Source: Micromonospora sp. C31 (lineage in GTDB: Bacteria > Actinomycetota > Actinomycetes > Mycobacteriales > Micromonosporaceae). Taken from it: 64,000 nucleotides of DNA. The notes beneath the pieces are model-generated. The model saw nothing but the letters and a program-made list of their open reading frames with translations, searched no databases and had not been told where the DNA came from. Position 1 is the stretch's first letter. Every line of letters starts with the position of its first letter. Both the position numbers and the translations under genes were made by a program. Below, in pieces: positions 7,243 through 15,442 of the stretch. The DNA is taken from positions 1-64,000 of the forward strand of contig NZ_JAGPXN010000013.1 of the NCBI RefSeq assembly GCF_018070575.1, in the 5' to 3' direction.

Positions 7243-9738
7243 GTGACCCTCTCTGTTCATCAGCGGATCGCCGACGAGCTCGGCGTCGCCGAGCGTCAGG
7301 TACGGGCGGCCGTGGAGCTGCTCGACGGCGGCGCGACCGTGCCGTTCATCGCCCGCTACCGCAAGGAGGCCACCGGCCTGCTCGACGACACCCAGCTGCG
7401 CACCCTGGAGGAGCGGCTGCGCTACCTGCGCGAGCTGGACGAGCGGCGCGCGGCGGTGCTGGAGTCGATCCGCGGTCAGGGCAAGCTCGACGAGGCCCTG
7501 GAAGCGCAGATCATGGCGGCCGACTCGAAGTCCCGCCTGGAGGACATCTACCTGCCCTACAAGCCCAAGCGCCGCACCCGGGCGCAGATCGCCCGCGAGG
7601 CCGGGCTGGAGCCGCTGGCCGAGTCGCTGCTGACCGACCCGTCGCAGGACCCCCGGGAGACCGCCGCCGGCTACGTCGACGCGGAGAAGGGCGTCGCCGA
7701 CCCGGCCGCCGCCCTGGAGGGCGCCCGGGCCGTCCTCATCGAACGTTTCGCCGAGGACGCCGATCTGATCGGCACGCTGCGCGAGCAGATGTGGTCGCGG
7801 GGCCGGCTGGTCTCGCGCGTACGCGACGGGCAGGAGTCGGCCGGCGCGAAGTTCGCCGACTACTTCGACTTCGCCGAGCCGTACCGGAAGCTGCCCTCGC
7901 ACCGGATCCTGGCCATGTTCCGGGGCGAGAAGGAGGGCGTGCTCGACCTGACCATGGAGCCCGAGGAGGCCGGCGACGCCGACGCGGTGCCCACCGGGCC
8001 GAGCCGCTACGAGGCGGCGATCGCCGGGCGGTTCGGCGTCACCGACAAGGGCCGGCCGGCCGACCGGTGGCTGGCCGACACGGTGCGCTGGGCGTGGCGT
8101 ACCCGGATCCTCATCCACCTCGGCGCCGACCTGCGGATGCGGCTGTGGCAGGCGGCCGAGGAGGAGGCGGTGCGGGTCTTCGCCACCAACCTGCGGGACC
8201 TGCTGCTCGCCGCGCCGGCCGGCACCCGACCCACGATGGGGCTGGACCCGGGCCTGCGTACGGGGGTGAAGGTCGCCGTCGTCGACGCCACCGGCAAGGT
8301 GCTCGCCACCGACACGATCTACCCGCACGAGCCGCGCCGGCAGTGGGACGCCTCGATCGAGACCCTCGCCCGGCTGGCCGGGGCGCACGGCGTCGAGCTG
8401 GTCGCCATCGGCAACGGCACCGCCAGCCGGGAGACCGACAAGCTGGCCGGTGAGCTGATCAAGCGGCACCCGCAGCTCAACCTCACCAAGGTGATGGTCT
8501 CCGAGGCCGGCGCCTCGGTCTACTCCGCTTCGGCGTACGCCTCGCAGGAGCTGCCCGGCCTCGACGTCTCGCTGCGCGGCGCGGTCTCGATCGCCCGCCG
8601 GCTCCAGGACCCGCTCGCCGAGCTTGTCAAGATCGATCCGCGCTCGATCGGAGTCGGCCAGTACCAGCACGACCTGTCCGAGGTGAAACTGTCGCGGTCG
8701 CTGGACGCGGTGGTCGAGGACTGTGTCAACGCGGTCGGCGTCGACGTCAACACCGCCTCCGCGCCGCTGCTCACCCGGGTCTCGGGCATCGGTGCCGGGC
8801 TGGCGGAGAACATCGTGCTGCACCGCGACGCCAACGGCCCGTTCCGCACCCGCTCGGAGCTGAAGAAGGTCGCCCGGCTCGGGCCGAAGGCCTTCGAGCA
8901 GTGCGCCGGCTTCCTGCGCATCCCCGGCGGCGACGACCCGCTGGACTCCTCCAGCGTGCACCCCGAGGCGTACCCGGTGGTGCGCCGGATCCTGTCCACC
9001 ACCGGGCAGGACCTGCGCTCGCTGATCGGCAGGAGCACGATCCTGCGCGGGCTGCGGGCCACCGACTTCGTCGACGACACCTTCGGCCTGCCCACCGTCA
9101 CCGACATCCTCGCCGAGTTGGAGAAGCCGGGCCGCGACCCGCGGCCGGAGTTCCGCACCGCCACCTTCGTCGAGGGGGTGGAGAAGATCGGCGACCTGGT
9201 GCCCGGCATGGTGCTGGAGGGCGTGGTGACCAACGTGGCCGCGTTCGGCGCGTTCGTGGACGTCGGCGTGCACCAGGACGGGCTCGTGCACGTCTCGGCC
9301 CTGTCCCGCACGTTCGTGAAGGACCCGCGCGAGGTCGTCAAGTCCGGCGACGTGGTGCGGGTGAAGGTGCTGGACGTCGACGTGCCCCGCAAGCGGATCT
9401 CGCTCACCCTCCGGTTGGAGGACGACGCGGACGCCGGGCGCGGCGAGGCGCAGGGCGGTGGCCGGCGCGCGCGCGACGGCGGGCAAGGCGGCGGCGGGCA
9501 GAGCGGCGGCGGGCAGGGTGGCAGCGGGCGAGGCGGCAGCGGGCAGGGTGGCCGTGGCGGTCCGGCCGCCGGCGGTGGTCGCGGCGGGCAGGGCGGCGGC
9601 GGTGGTCGCGGCGGACAGGGCGGCGGCCGGGAGGGCCGCGGCGGTGGAGCGCAGCAGCGGTCGGGGCGCGGTGGTGGCGCGGCGGCGCCGGCCAACGACG
9701 CGATGGCCGAGGCGCTGCGCCGCGCCGGCCTCGCCTGA
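7243..9738 (+). CDS. tex: Tex family RNA-binding transcription accessory protein
   Basis: An 831-residue protein from GTG 7243, chosen because homology-like sequence (VTLSVHQRIADELGV) begins there; the open frame reaches further up through non-coding sequence. The order is that of Tex: an N-terminal helical region with the motif VPFIARYRKEATGLLDDTQL, a YqgF/RNase H-like domain from about residue 330 (GLDPGLRTGVKVAVVD), a helix-hairpin-helix region (NTASAPLLTRVSGIG) near 505, and an S1 RNA-binding domain near 650-720 (VVTNVAAFGAFVDVG). The last 100 residues are an unusual Gly/Arg/Gln-rich tail built of GQGG and GGRGG repeats, resembling RGG-type RNA-binding tails. Tex proteins act at transcription or ribonucleoprotein complexes; the exact role is not settled. 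Confidence 0.93.
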   Translation: MTLSVHQRIADELGVAERQVRAAVELLDGGATVPFIARYRKEATGLLDDTQLRTLEERLRYLRELDERRAAVLESIRGQGKLDEALEAQIMAADSKSRLEDIYLPYKPKRRTRAQIAREAGLEPLAESLLTDPSQDPRETAAGYVDAEKGVADPAAALEGARAVLIERFAEDADLIGTLREQMWSRGRLVSRVRDGQESAGAKFADYFDFAEPYRKLPSHRILAMFRGEKEGVLDLTMEPEEAGDADAVPTGPSRYEAAIAGRFGVTDKGRPADRWLADTVRWAWRTRILIHLGADLRMRLWQAAEEEAVRVFATNLRDLLLAAPAGTRPTMGLDPGLRTGVKVAVVDATGKVLATDTIYPHEPRRQWDASIETLARLAGAHGVELVAIGNGTASRETDKLAGELIKRHPQLNLTKVMVSEAGASVYSASAYASQELPGLDVSLRGAVSIARRLQDPLAELVKIDPRSIGVGQYQHDLSEVKLSRSLDAVVEDCVNAVGVDVNTASAPLLTRVSGIGAGLAENIVLHRDANGPFRTRSELKKVARLGPKAFEQCAGFLRIPGGDDPLDSSSVHPEAYPVVRRILSTTGQDLRSLIGRSTILRGLRATDFVDDTFGLPTVTDILAELEKPGRDPRPEFRTATFVEGVEKIGDLVPGMVLEGVVTNVAAFGAFVDVGVHQDGLVHVSALSRTFVKDPREVVKSGDVVRVKVLDVDVPRKRISLTLRLEDDADAGRGEAQGGGRRARDGGQGGGGQSGGGQGGSGRGGSGQGGRGGPAAGGGRGGQGGGGGRGGQGGGREGRGGGAQQRSGRGGGAAAPANDAMAEALRRAGLA

Positions 9739-9853
9739 GCGCCGGCCGAGCACCGGTGTTCGCGGCGACGGGGCATGTGTGGTGGCTGTTGGCCCCTCGC
9801 CCTGCTCCTCACCCAGAAACGACCCGGACCCGGCACCGGTACGCCGGAACGGA

Positions 9854-9920
9854 CGCTGTCGAGCTGATGCCGCCGGTGCGTCAGGACCCCTGATGTCGGG
9901 TGCGGCTCAGCTCGACAGCG
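9854..9920. repeat. Palindromic element, family C relative, in the tex downstream region
   Basis: Inverted arms CGCTGTCGAGCTGA (9854-9867) and TCAGCTCGACAGCG (9907-9920). The core GCTGTCGAGCTG is shared with the elements at 389 and 46599. The rest of the gap 9739-10122 is GC-rich with no visible gene. Confidence 0.7.
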
Positions 9921-10109
9921 CGCCGTGGGTCACGGTCCACCTGACGGCGGAGCGCCGCACCGCCCCACGGCGCACAGAGGCGCACCCCCGACGGTGCGGG
10001 CCGTTGCCCGGCCCGGACGGCGCGGCGCCGCACCGCCCACGGCGGACAGGCGCACCCGCCCCAGGGGCGGACAGGGGCGTCACGCGGCCCGACGGTGCGC
10101 GGCGTCGCG

Positions 10110-10115
10110 TACCTT
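10110..10115 (+). promoter_or_regulatory. Predicted -10 box (leaderless)
   Basis: TACCTT lies 7 bases before GTG 10123. This spacing is the same as at dgt and glgM. Confidence 0.4.
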
Positions 10116-10122
10116 CGGGGTC

Positions 10123-10554
10123 GTGGCATCCGACGACGGCCCGGACTGGCGGGAGCGGCAGCGTCAGGCGGTGTCGGCGCACGCGGCGGCCGACGAGCGA
10201 CGCCGGGCGGCAGAGCGGGCCGAGGCGGCTGAGCTGGTCGCCCGGTTCGTCGCCGAGGCCGTCCGGCGCGGACTGCCGCCCACGCCGTTGACCGCGCGGT
10301 CCTATGACGGACGAGGGCGGTATCGGACGCGGCTGCGTGGTTGGTACGTCGACCGGGCCCGCAGCCGTGCCGTGGACACCGACGGACGGTTCCACCTGCT
10401 GACCGTGCCGGGCGGTCTGCGCGCGCGGTTGTTCGGTGCCGACCCGGAGCCCAGCCCGCCGCCGCTGGTCGTCGGCGCGGGCGGTCGCGACGGCGAGTCG
10501 ATCCCGCTGGCGGTCCTGCTCGCCCGGCGCCTCGACGGGCCCGACGGCCCCTGA
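10123..10554 (+). CDS. Small conserved-looking protein of unknown function
   Basis: A 143-residue soluble protein starting at GTG 10123, placed 7 bases after a TACCTT box. The first half is an Ala/Arg/Glu-rich helix (residues about 10-50, likely coiled or amphipathic). The second half (GRYRTRLRGWYVDRARS, FHLLTVPGG) looks folded and ends with an acidic/proline tail. There are no membrane segments and no catalytic motif I recognise. Codon choice is typical of the window, so it is likely a real gene. It stands alone, with gaps of over 300 bases on both sides. Confidence 0.7.
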   Translation: MASDDGPDWRERQRQAVSAHAAADERRRAAERAEAAELVARFVAEAVRRGLPPTPLTARSYDGRGRYRTRLRGWYVDRARSRAVDTDGRFHLLTVPGGLRARLFGADPEPSPPPLVVGAGGRDGESIPLAVLLARRLDGPDGP

Positions 10555-10875
10555 CGCCGATCGGGGCGGAGCCGACTTCCGCCCGGGATCCCGGCCACGC
10601 CTGCCGCCTTGCCTCTTCTCTCGTCGGTCAGCCGCCGAGCACTCCACCGCCCGCGATGCCAGGCCGGCACGAAGGTCGGCCGGGCGCGAAGGTCGGCCGG
10701 GCGCGAAGGTCGGCCGGGCGCGAAGGTCGGCCTGGTCGGAGCCGTGTCCTCGGCGGGACTTTCGAGGTTGATCCGACGGATTGCATGGGGACTGTCGTAG
10801 TTGTCGGTTCTCCGAGCATTTCTCCTGATGAGACGTTTTCGTAGCTTCTGACGGTCATGCCGGGAGGTCGGATCG
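10555..10875. repeat. 17-bp tandem repeat and promoter region of the polysaccharide operon
   Basis: Four units of GAAGGTCGGCCGGGCGC (17 bp) run from 10671 to 10738, the first preceded and the last followed by degenerate ends. The next 100 bases are clearly lower in G+C. They hold a possible -10 (TAGCTT, 10842-10847) and the ribosome binding site GGGAGG (10862-10867) of the sugar transferase. No gene is visible. Confidence 0.65.
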
Positions 10876-11532
10876 GTGTCGGTGTCTGGACTCGTGAACG
10901 CTGCCGGGCGTCCCGCACCGGGGTCGACGCGGCCGGGACGGGGCAAACGGCTCCTCGACGTGACCGCGGCGATCACGCTGCTGGTCCTGGCCGCGCCGGT
11001 GCTCGCGGTGGTCGCCGTTCTCGTCGCGGTGGGACTCGGCCGACCGGTGCTCTTCCGGCAATGCCGTGCGGGGCGGCACGGCCTGCCGTTCGAGCTGGTC
11101 AAGTTCCGGACCATGCGTCCCGTGGACGGCCGCCGCGGGCTGGTGACCGACGCCGAACGGCTCACGCCACTCGGACGCTGGCTGCGGGCCACCAGCCTGG
11201 ACGAACTGCCCACGCTGTGGAACGTGCTGCGCGGCGACATGAGCCTGGTCGGCCCCCGGCCGCTGCTGCCCGAGTACCTCACCCGGTACTCGCCGACCCA
11301 GGCCCGCAGGCACGAGGTCCGTCCCGGCGTCACCGGCCTGGCCCAGGTACGCGGACGCAACAGCCTGGACTGGGCGGAGAAGCTGGAGCTCGACGTGGCC
11401 TACGTGGACAACCGGAGCCTCCGACTCGACCTGGCGATCCTCGGTGCGACCGTACGGACCGTCCTGCGCCGCGAGGGGATCTCCGCGACGGGGTCGGCGA
11501 CCGCACCCGAGTTCCTCGGGAGCCCGCGATGA
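10876..11532 (+). CDS. PglC-like undecaprenyl-phosphate phosphoglycosyl transferase
   Basis: A 218-residue small monotopic phosphoglycosyl transferase. An N-terminal basic stretch leads to one hydrophobic re-entrant helix (LLDVTAAITLLVLAAPVLAVV), followed by the catalytic domain with KFRTM, TSLDELPTLWNVLRGDMSLV, GPRPLLPEYL and ARRHEVRPGVTGLAQV. These match PglC-type enzymes, which move a sugar-1-phosphate (diacetylbacillosamine-phosphate in Campylobacter) onto undecaprenyl phosphate and so begin a lipid-linked glycan on the cytoplasmic face of the membrane. It is shorter than the WbaP/WcaJ type with extra N-terminal helices. GTG 10876 has GGGAGG 8 bases upstream. The stop overlaps the ATG of the aminotransferase, and the neighbouring genes supply PglE-, PglD- and PglF-like steps. 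Confidence 0.88.
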   Translation: MSVSGLVNAAGRPAPGSTRPGRGKRLLDVTAAITLLVLAAPVLAVVAVLVAVGLGRPVLFRQCRAGRHGLPFELVKFRTMRPVDGRRGLVTDAERLTPLGRWLRATSLDELPTLWNVLRGDMSLVGPRPLLPEYLTRYSPTQARRHEVRPGVTGLAQVRGRNSLDWAEKLELDVAYVDNRSLRLDLAILGATVRTVLRREGISATGSATAPEFLGSPR

Positions 11533-12677
11533 GCCGAATGATCTACCTCTCCCCGCCCGACGTCGGGCCGCTGGAGGAGTCGTACGTCCTCGCGGCCCTC
11601 CGGTCGGGCTGGGTGGCCCCGGTCGGTCCGGATCTCGACGCCTTCGAGAGCGAGGTGGCCCATCGGGTCGGCACGCGGGGCGCGGTGGCGGTCAGCTCCG
11701 GAACCGCCGCGTTGCACCTGGCCCTGCTCGGTGTCGGCGTCGGTCCCGGAGACGTCGTCGTCGTACCGACGTTGACCTTCGTCGCCACCGCCAACGCGGT
11801 CCGCTACGTCGGCGCGCGGCCCGTCTTCGTCGACTGCGATCGGCACAGCGGCAACATCGACGTCGCCCTGCTGGCCGAACTGCTGGGTCGGCTGCGCGAA
11901 CGGGGTGAGCGGGTTGCCGCCGTGGTGCCGGTCGACATGTTCGGTAGTTGTGTCGACTACACGGCGCTGCTGCCGGTGTGCGCCGAGGCGGACGTACCCG
12001 TGGTCGAGGACGCCGCCGAGGCGTTGGGCGCGCACCACCACGGTCGGGCCGCCGGCTCGTTCGGCCGGATCGGCGCCCTGTCGTTCAACGGCAACAAGAT
12101 CATCACGACGTCGGGTGGCGGCATGCTGGTCTCCGACGACCCGGCGCTGCTGAGCCGGGCCCGGCACCTCGCCACCCAGGCACGGGAACCCACGCCGCAC
12201 TACGAGCATCGTGAGATCGGCTTCAACTACCGCCTGAGCAACCTGCTCGCCGCGCTGGGCCGAGCCCAGCTGGTACGGCTGGACGGGATGATCTGGCGCC
12301 GCCGGCAGCTCCGCGAGCACTACGCCAAGCTGTTCGCGCCGGTACCGGGCGTCGAGCTGATCGGCGCCGAGGACGCCGAAGCCAACTGCTGGCTCACCTG
12401 CATCCGCGTCGACCCGGAGCGGTCCGGCTGGCGTGCCGCCGAGCTGGGCGCGCACCTGGCCGGCCGGAACATCGAGACACGCCCGGTGTGGAAGCCGATG
12501 CACCGCCAGCCGGTCTTCGCGGGCGCCGAGAGCCTGCTGACCGGTGCCGCCGACGCGCTCTTCGCCGACGGGCTCACGCTACCCAGCGGCAGCGGGCTCA
12601 CCGAGCAGCAGGTGACGTCGATCCTGGAGGCGATCGACGAGTTCCTGGCCGCCCGGACGGGCGTGACGGCGGCGTGA
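11529..12677 (+). CDS. PglE-like UDP-4-amino-sugar aminotransferase (DegT/DnrJ/EryC1)
   Basis: A 382-residue PLP-dependent aminotransferase. The opening YLSPPDVGPLEESYVLAALR and SGWVAPVGPDLDAFE are very like PglE/LegC-type sugar aminotransferases. The PLP lysine is K190 in FNGNKIITTSGGG, and VEDAAEALGA carries the conserved cofactor-contact Asp. In the Pgl pathway this enzyme transfers an amino group from glutamate to C4 of UDP-4-keto-6-deoxy-GlcNAc, the PglF product. The substrate here is inferred from the neighbours. ATG 11529 overlaps the preceding stop, and its own TGA overlaps the GTG of the acetyltransferase gene, so three genes are read in a coupled chain. Confidence 0.88.
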   Translation: MSRMIYLSPPDVGPLEESYVLAALRSGWVAPVGPDLDAFESEVAHRVGTRGAVAVSSGTAALHLALLGVGVGPGDVVVVPTLTFVATANAVRYVGARPVFVDCDRHSGNIDVALLAELLGRLRERGERVAAVVPVDMFGSCVDYTALLPVCAEADVPVVEDAAEALGAHHHGRAAGSFGRIGALSFNGNKIITTSGGGMLVSDDPALLSRARHLATQAREPTPHYEHREIGFNYRLSNLLAALGRAQLVRLDGMIWRRRQLREHYAKLFAPVPGVELIGAEDAEANCWLTCIRVDPERSGWRAAELGAHLAGRNIETRPVWKPMHRQPVFAGAESLLTGAADALFADGLTLPSGSGLTEQQVTSILEAIDEFLAARTGVTAA

Positions 12678-13318
12678 CGATCCCACTGGTGGTCGTCGGC
12701 TGCGGCGGCCACGGCCGGGAGGTCCTGACCATCGCCCGCACGATGGACGCCGACGCGCGCGGGCCGCGCTGGCGACTGCTCGGCTTCGTCGACGACCGGC
12801 CCTCGGAGGAGAACCTCAAGCGGGTGCAGCGGCTCGACGTGCCCTTCCTCGGGGGGCTCGCCTGGCTACGGGACGCGCCGCCGGACACGCACCACGTGAT
12901 CGGCATCGGGGACCCCCGCATCCGGCGCGCGGTGGCGCGGCGGGTCGAGGGCTACGGCACGGCGGCGGCCAGCGTCGTCCACCCGGCGGCGACGATCGGG
13001 CCGGACACCGTACACGGCCCGGGCTTCGTCGCATTCGCGGGAGCCCGGGTCACCACCAACGTGATCCTCGGCCGGCACGTGCACCTCAACCAGAACGCCA
13101 CGGTCGGGCACGACAGCACGCTCGCCGACTTCGTGTCGGTCAACCCCCTGGCCGCCGTCTCCGGTGACTGCCACCTGGCCGAGGGCGTCCTGATCGGTAC
13201 GACCGCCGCGGTGTTGCAGGGCCTGCGGGTCGGCCGGGACAGCACGGTCGGTGCGGGCGCCTGCGTGGTCCGCGACGTCCCCGACGGCGTGGTGGTCAAG
13301 GGAGTCCCGGCCCGCTGA
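12674..13318 (+). CDS. PglD/NeuD-like sugar O- or N-acetyltransferase
   Basis: A 214-residue protein. The N-terminal nucleotide-sugar binding fold begins VVVGCGGHGREVL, where NeuD/PglD proteins have GxGGHxxE-type motifs. From about residue 110 it forms a left-handed beta-helix of hexapeptide repeats. The likely catalytic His lies in NATVGHDS, where PglD has its active His in an equivalent Asn-x-x-x-x-His segment. The protein ends in VVKGVPAR, the typical hexapeptide-transferase C-terminus. With PglE it would give UDP-N,N'-diacetylbacillosamine. The GTG at 12674 overlaps the aminotransferase stop. Confidence 0.87.
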   Translation: MTIPLVVVGCGGHGREVLTIARTMDADARGPRWRLLGFVDDRPSEENLKRVQRLDVPFLGGLAWLRDAPPDTHHVIGIGDPRIRRAVARRVEGYGTAAASVVHPAATIGPDTVHGPGFVAFAGARVTTNVILGRHVHLNQNATVGHDSTLADFVSVNPLAAVSGDCHLAEGVLIGTTAAVLQGLRVGRDSTVGAGACVVRDVPDGVVVKGVPAR

Positions 13319-13371
13319 GCCGGACGCCCGGATTCGCCCACCCGACCCGACGTTCCCTCCCATCTACGAAA

Positions 13372-13389
13372 AGTGCCCACATGGGCACT
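13372..13389. promoter_or_regulatory. Perfect 8-bp palindrome upstream of the PglF-like gene
   Basis: AGTGCCCA and TGGGCACT flank CA in a lower-G+C gap (13319-13469). An A-rich stretch follows (AAAAGGTAGTAAAACCC). The symmetry suits a dimeric regulator site. A short terminator for the three upstream genes is the alternative. The ribosome binding site AAGGAG lies 5-10 bases before ATG 13470. Confidence 0.45.
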
Positions 13390-13469
13390 AAAAGGTAGTA
13401 AAACCCTTTACAGGACGTTCTCCGCCCGCCCGTGCGGGAAGTGGTCGACAGACGCGACAAGGAGCACAC

Positions 13470-15341
13470 ATGCCGCTGGACACGGACACCTCGCGACGCT
13501 CACCGGCCGCCGGTCGTCGTGCCCGGGCCCGACGCCGCGCCGCCGGGTTCCTCGCCACGGACACCACCGCCTGGCTCGGTGGCTTCCTCGCAGCGGCCTG
13601 GACGCGCTACGAGTTCCACCTGCCACCGGGCCTGCTGCCCCGGGCCGTCGGCATCGGCGCCGTGGCCGCGCTGGTGCACATCGTCGTCGCGGCGGTCCGC
13701 CGGCTCTACTCCGGACGACACCCGCTGGGCAGCCTCCAGGAGGTGCAGGGCGTCGCGGGAACGACGATCACGACCTCGGCAATCGTGCTGCTCGCGCTGC
13801 TCCCGTCCACGGACCGGCCGGTCCCGGCGAGCACCCCGCTGGTCGCCGGCGCGCTGGCCCTGCTGTTCATGCTCGCCACCCGGTTCGCGTACCGGCACCG
13901 TCGCGACCTCGCCATGCGGCCGGACGTACGCTCCGCGACACCGGTGCTGCTGTTCGGCATGGGTACGGCGGGACAGGGCCTGCTCCGGGCGATGCTCGGC
14001 GACCCGCGCAGCCGGTACCTGCCCGTCGGCGCCCTCGACGACGACCCGGACAAGCGCGACCTGCGCATCGGTGGCGTACGCGTCCTCGGTGGGCGGCACG
14101 ACATCGCCGCCGCCGTCAGCCGCACCGGCGCGACGACGGTCATCTTCGCGGTGGCCAACGCCGACGCCGCCCTGATCCGCGAGATCCGTGAGGCGACGCT
14201 GGAGACCGGGGCCGCGTTCAAGGTGCTGCCGCCCATGCGGGACCTGGTGGACCACCGGATCACCGTCACCGACGTGCGGGACGTGCGCATCAGCGACCTG
14301 CTCGGTCGCCGTCAGGTCGTCGGTGACCTGCCGCTGAGCGCCAGCACCCTCACCGGCCGACGGATCCTCGTCACCGGCGCCGGCGGCTCGATCGGCTCGG
14401 AACTCTGCCGGCAGGTGATGAAGGCCGATCCGGGCGAACTGATGATGCTGGACCGCGACGAGTCCGCCCTGCACGGGCTCCAGATGTCCCTCGACGGCCG
14501 GGCGCTGCTGGACGGGCCCGAACTCATCCTCGCCGACCTGCGCGACGACGAGGGGATCCGGCGCATCATCCGGGCACGCCGGCCGGACGTCATCTTCCAC
14601 GCGGCGGCGCTCAAGCACCTGCCCCTGCTCCAGCGGCACCCCGGCGAGGCGGTCATGACGAACGTCTGGGGCACGCTCTCGGTGCTGGACGCCTGCCGTG
14701 AGGTGGAACGGTTCGTCAACATCTCCACCGACAAGGCCGCCGACCCGATCAGCGTCCTCGGCTACTCCAAGCGCATCACCGAGCGACTCACCGCGCACGC
14801 GGCGTCCCGGTTCCCCGGCACCTTCCTCAGCGTCCGGTTCGGCAACGTGCTCAGCAGCCGCGGCTCGGTGGTCACCGCGTTCCAGCGGCAGATCGAGGCC
14901 GGCAATCCCCTCACCGTCACCCACCCCGACGTGACCCGCTACCTGATGACCATCGAGGAGGCGGTGCACCTGGTGCTCCAGGCCACCGAGATCGGGCGCG
15001 ACGGCGAGGCACTCGTGCTCGACATGGGTGAACCGGTCCGGATCCTCGACATGGCCCGACAGCTGATCGAGCAGGCCGAAAGCTCCGTGCCGATCGTCTA
15101 CACCGGGCTCCGCGAGGGCGAGAAGCTGCACGAGGACCTGCTGGGCGCCGGGGAGACCGACACGCGGCCGTTCCACCCGCTCGTCTCCCACGTCCCGGTT
15201 CCGGCGCTGGACCCGATCGAGATCACCGGGCTGGACCCGTACGACGACCCGGAGAAGGTCATCGAGCAACTCGCCCTGCTCTGCGTCTCGCCGCTCGACC
15301 CGCTGTTCGACCTCGCGCAGGAGACACCGCTGCGCCGCTGA
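13470..15341 (+). CDS. PglF/WbpM-like membrane UDP-GlcNAc 4,6-dehydratase
   Basis: A 623-residue protein with four or so N-terminal membrane helices (residues about 25-150), a first Rossmann-like domain (VLLFGMGTAGQGLL, about 155) and a C-terminal extended SDR domain starting ILVTGAGGSIGSELCRQ near residue 295. This architecture is that of PglF, WbpM and CapD, which convert UDP-GlcNAc to UDP-4-keto-6-deoxy-GlcNAc. In the active-site stretch ISTDKAADPISVLGYSKR the Ser, Asp and Lys (SxK spacing) are kept. The position that is Met in PglF/WbpM (VMGATKR-type) is Leu here. It supplies the substrate of the PglE- and PglD-like proteins upstream and completes a bacillosamine-type pathway. Confidence 0.87.
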   Translation: MPLDTDTSRRSPAAGRRARARRRAAGFLATDTTAWLGGFLAAAWTRYEFHLPPGLLPRAVGIGAVAALVHIVVAAVRRLYSGRHPLGSLQEVQGVAGTTITTSAIVLLALLPSTDRPVPASTPLVAGALALLFMLATRFAYRHRRDLAMRPDVRSATPVLLFGMGTAGQGLLRAMLGDPRSRYLPVGALDDDPDKRDLRIGGVRVLGGRHDIAAAVSRTGATTVIFAVANADAALIREIREATLETGAAFKVLPPMRDLVDHRITVTDVRDVRISDLLGRRQVVGDLPLSASTLTGRRILVTGAGGSIGSELCRQVMKADPGELMMLDRDESALHGLQMSLDGRALLDGPELILADLRDDEGIRRIIRARRPDVIFHAAALKHLPLLQRHPGEAVMTNVWGTLSVLDACREVERFVNISTDKAADPISVLGYSKRITERLTAHAASRFPGTFLSVRFGNVLSSRGSVVTAFQRQIEAGNPLTVTHPDVTRYLMTIEEAVHLVLQATEIGRDGEALVLDMGEPVRILDMARQLIEQAESSVPIVYTGLREGEKLHEDLLGAGETDTRPFHPLVSHVPVPALDPIEITGLDPYDDPEKVIEQLALLCVSPLDPLFDLAQETPLRR

Positions 15342-15442
15342 CGTGTGAACCGAGCGGCCCGGCGCGTCCAGGAGGCGACCGCCGGGCCGCTGCCGGCGCC
15401 CCACCGGTGTGTCGGCAAGCAGGACGAAGGGAGTTCCTCCAG

